A stretch of 7,461 nucleotides of DNA from Deltaproteobacteria bacterium (lineage in GTDB: Bacteria > Desulfobacterota > Binatia > Bin18): assembly GCA_016200595.1 (NCBI GenBank), contig JACQEL010000229.1, positions 1-7,461 of the forward strand, given 5' to 3'. Every line of letters begins with the position of its first letter. Position 1 is the first letter of the stretch. The notes beneath the pieces are model-generated. The model was given only the letters and a program-made list of their open reading frames with translations, had not been told where the DNA came from and did no database searches. This document shows, piece by piece, positions 5,368 to 7,461 of this stretch. The position numbers and the translations under genes were made by a program.

Positions 5368-7002
5368 ATGGACAAACCGGGAGACACGCAACGCAGGCAC
5401 GAGACGGGCAAGACTCCCCTGCCGCCACGAACAACGCTCTCTGGCCTGCCTGTGGACCCGCTCTATCTGCCTGAAGATCAGGCGGGAACATACCAAGAGA
5501 AGCTCGGGCTGCCGGGCGAGTATCCGTTCACGCGCGGCGTGTATTCGACCATGTATCTGGAGCGGCCCTGGACGATGCGACAGTATTCGGGTTTTGGCAC
5601 GGCCGAAGACACGAACGCGCGCTACAAGCGCTTGCTTGCCGAAGGGCAAACCGGCCTGTCCGTCGCCTTTGACCTGCCAACTCAGGTTGGCCTCGATTCG
5701 GATGCTGAGGAGGCGGAAGTAGAAGTGGGGCGCGTGGGCGTCGCTGTCGATAGCCTGGCGGACTTTGAGGTACTCTTCGAGGGCATTCCGCTCGATGCTA
5801 TCTCGACCTCGTTTACCATCAACGCGACCGCGCCAGTGATCCTGGCCATGTATATGTTGGTAGCGGAGAAGCAAGGAGTGCCGCTCAAAAAAGTCTCCGG
5901 GACGACACAAAACGATATCCTCAAAGAATTTGTCGCGCGTGGCACCTGGATTTTTCCCGTGGAACCGTCGCTGCGGCTGGTGACGGATTCTGTCACGTTT
6001 AGTGCGGAGCGGTTACCGCGGTTCAACCCGATCAGCATCGCCGGTGCGCACTTCCGCGACGCGGGCGGCACGGCCGTGCATGAGGCGGCGTTTACCCTGA
6101 GCGACGGCATTGTGTATGTTGAGCGGGCGCTGCAGCGCGGGATGCCAGTCGATCAATTTGCCCCGCGCTTGTCGTTCTATTTCTACACCTACACTGACAT
6201 CTTCGAGGAAGTCGCCAAATATCGGGCGATGCGCCGTTTGTGGGCGCGGATCATGAAGGAACGCTTCGGCGCGCACGACCCGCGGTCGATGATGTTCCGC
6301 TTCGGGGTTGTGTGTGGCGGCAAGAGTCTGACGCGTCAACAGCCGCTCAACAATGTCGTCCGTGTCGCCTACGAGGCGCTGGCCGCCGTGTTAGGTGGGG
6401 TGCAATCCATGTTCACTGCAGCGTACGACGAAGCCTACGCGCTGCCGACAGAAGAAAGCGCTATCCTCGGGTTGCGCACCCAGCAGATTTTGGCGGACGA
6501 AACTGGAGTTACCAATACGATCGACCCGCTGGCTGGTTCATATTACGTCGAAGCCCTGACCGACAAAATGGAAGCCGCCATCCTCGCGACGATGGACGAG
6601 GTTGAGCGCTTAGGGGGGATGGTCCGGTGCGTAGAAAACGGCACGATTCAGCGGATGATTGCCGAAGAAGCCTACCGCAGCGAGCGGGCGATTTCGTCCG
6701 GAGAGCAGGCTGTGGTGGGTGTGAACCGCTACCAGAGCCAGGACGCTGGCGCGTTGCACCTGCACGCCTACGACTCTTCTATCTTGGAGAGACAACGTGA
6801 GCGCTTGCTCGACGTCCGGCGCCACCGCGACGGCAAGGCGGTTCGGCAATGCTTGAGCGACCTCCGCGCCGCGTGCCATGAGCCAGAGAAGCCGCTGATG
6901 CCGTACATTGCCGATGCGGTGCGGGCGTACGCCACGATCGGCGAAGTCACCGACACCATGCGAGACGTCTTCGGAGTCTTCCAAGAGCCAATAGTGATTT
7001 GA
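5368..7002 (+). CDS. Acyl-CoA mutase large subunit (methylmalonyl-CoA mutase family), divergent active site
   Basis: This 544-residue protein is the catalytic TIM-barrel half of an adenosylcobalamin-dependent acyl-CoA mutase. The B12 domain is absent here and encoded by the next gene, as in IcmA/IcmB, HcmA/HcmB and archaeal mutases. Motifs: RPWTMRQYSGFGTAEDTN (66-83), GLSVAFDLPT (96-105), GTTQNDILKEFVARG (178-192), FAPRLSF (264-270), LPTEESA (359-365), GVNRY (451-455). In Propionibacterium numbering, Tyr89 (Y73) and Arg207 (R191), which bind the substrate carboxylate, are kept. That argues against isobutyryl-CoA (Phe/Gln) and 2-hydroxyisobutyryl-CoA (Ile/Asp) mutases and favours a dicarboxylic acyl-CoA. 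His244 (H228), Arg283 (R267) and Glu370 (E355) are kept. Normally conserved Tyr243, His328, Gln330 and Asn366 are A227, G313, V315 and A351. The true substrate may therefore differ from methylmalonyl-CoA. It is the second gene of the operon. Confidence 0.9.
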   Translation: MDKPGDTQRRHETGKTPLPPRTTLSGLPVDPLYLPEDQAGTYQEKLGLPGEYPFTRGVYSTMYLERPWTMRQYSGFGTAEDTNARYKRLLAEGQTGLSVAFDLPTQVGLDSDAEEAEVEVGRVGVAVDSLADFEVLFEGIPLDAISTSFTINATAPVILAMYMLVAEKQGVPLKKVSGTTQNDILKEFVARGTWIFPVEPSLRLVTDSVTFSAERLPRFNPISIAGAHFRDAGGTAVHEAAFTLSDGIVYVERALQRGMPVDQFAPRLSFYFYTYTDIFEEVAKYRAMRRLWARIMKERFGAHDPRSMMFRFGVVCGGKSLTRQQPLNNVVRVAYEALAAVLGGVQSMFTAAYDEAYALPTEESAILGLRTQQILADETGVTNTIDPLAGSYYVEALTDKMEAAILATMDEVERLGGMVRCVENGTIQRMIAEEAYRSERAISSGEQAVVGVNRYQSQDAGALHLHAYDSSILERQRERLLDVRRHRDGKAVRQCLSDLRAACHEPEKPLMPYIADAVRAYATIGEVTDTMRDVFGVFQEPIVI

Positions 7003-7015
7003 GGAGGAACGAACC

Positions 7016-7426
7016 ATGCCATACCGCGTATTAATTGCCAAGCCTGGCTTGGACGGTCACGACCGCGGGGCAAAAGTCGTGGCCCGCGCCCTGCGGGATG
7101 CGGGGTTTGAGGTCGTTTACACAGGCCTGCGGCGTAGTGTAGAGAGCATCGTGACCGCGGCGGTCCAAGAGGACGTTCAGCTCATTGGACTCTCGCTGCT
7201 CTCGGGCGCGCACCTGCCACTGACACAGAAACTCATGGCGAAGCTGAACGAGGCTGGTGTCACGATTCCGGTGGTTGTAGGCGGCACCATTCCCGAGCAG
7301 GATATCCCGGCGTTGCAGCAGCTCGGGGTGCGCAGTGTGTTCCTGCCCAATACCTCGCTGGAGGAGGTGGTGCAGGCAGTTACAGCCCTGGTTGAACAAG
7401 TGCCACAGGACGAGGCGGTGCAGTAA
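7016..7426 (+). CDS. Cobalamin-binding small subunit of the acyl-CoA mutase
   Basis: This 136-residue stand-alone B12-binding domain has the same length as IcmB/HcmB-type small subunits. All fold signatures are present: D-G-H-D-R-G at residues 13-18, with His15 as the lower cobalt ligand in the base-off/His-on mode; S-L-L-S-G-A-H at 60-66; and V-G-G-T-I-P at 88-93, the nucleotide-loop pocket. ATG 7016 has GAGGAGG at 7001-7007, 8 nt upstream, overlapping the mutase stop, and the gap between the genes is 13 nt. It should pair with the large subunit to form the holoenzyme in the cytosol. Nothing is missing. The usual MeaB/ArgK-type GTPase that protects such mutases is not in the window and might lie downstream. 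Confidence 0.95.
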   Translation: MPYRVLIAKPGLDGHDRGAKVVARALRDAGFEVVYTGLRRSVESIVTAAVQEDVQLIGLSLLSGAHLPLTQKLMAKLNEAGVTIPVVVGGTIPEQDIPALQQLGVRSVFLPNTSLEEVVQAVTALVEQVPQDEAVQ

Positions 7427-7461
7427 CGCCTGTGCGTGCTGCCCGCGATTCCAGATGTTTA

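Noticed and set aside
5230..5910. 226-codon minus-strand open frame across the crotonase-mutase junction
   Set aside because: It spans two well-supported plus-strand genes and has an Arg-rich shadow composition.
5368..7426. Assignment as isobutyryl-CoA or 2-hydroxyisobutyryl-CoA mutase (IcmA/B or HcmA/B) because of the split architecture
   Set aside because: The diagnostic residues are Tyr73 and Arg191 (MCM-type) with Ala100 at the HCM-specific Asp position, which excludes both on present knowledge.

Overview
The window looks like a piece of a GC-rich, non-model environmental bacterial chromosome. The genes have strong GGAGG-type ribosome sites, GC-rich third codon positions and tight operon spacing. 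COG2159-type amidohydrolases, a luciferase-like oxidoreductase and a split B12-dependent acyl-CoA mutase suggest a soil or marine lineage of the Desulfobacterota/Binatota/Tectomicrobia or actinobacterial kind. No marker gene is present, so this placement is a guess. No rRNA, tRNA, CRISPR array or transposase was seen.

Layout. (1) 1-987, + strand: a 5'-truncated luciferase-like (LLM-class) flavin/F420-dependent oxidoreductase. (2) 988-1494: a noncoding stretch between converging genes that carries three different inverted-repeat elements. (3) 1495-4223, - strand: two tandem paralogous amidohydrolase-family genes separated by 2 nt. (4) 4224-4583: a divergent control region with an AT-rich core, candidate promoters for both directions, two TTTCA...TGAAA dyads and a perfect 22-bp palindrome. 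(5) 4584-7426, + strand: an operon of a crotonase-fold protein, an acyl-CoA mutase catalytic (large) subunit and its separate cobalamin-binding (small) subunit. (6) 7427-7461: a short unassigned tail.

How they may work together. The two mutase subunits should form one adenosylcobalamin enzyme that rearranges a branched carboxyacyl-CoA. The crotonase lacks the second catalytic Glu of hydratases and sits directly before the mutase, as a malonyl-type decarboxylase gene accompanies the mutase in the E. coli scpABC cluster. A mutase plus decarboxylase (or other acyl-CoA-processing) module is the simplest reading. The divergent amidohydrolases and the LLM oxidoreductase could process a related substrate upstream, but only proximity links them.

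The most notable signal is in the mutase. It keeps the Tyr/Arg pair that marks methylmalonyl-CoA-type enzymes but has lost several other residues that are normally near-invariant in the active site (Tyr, His, Gln and Asn positions replaced by Ala, Gly, Val and Ala). This points to an acyl-CoA mutase of unassigned substrate rather than an ordinary methylmalonyl-CoA mutase.
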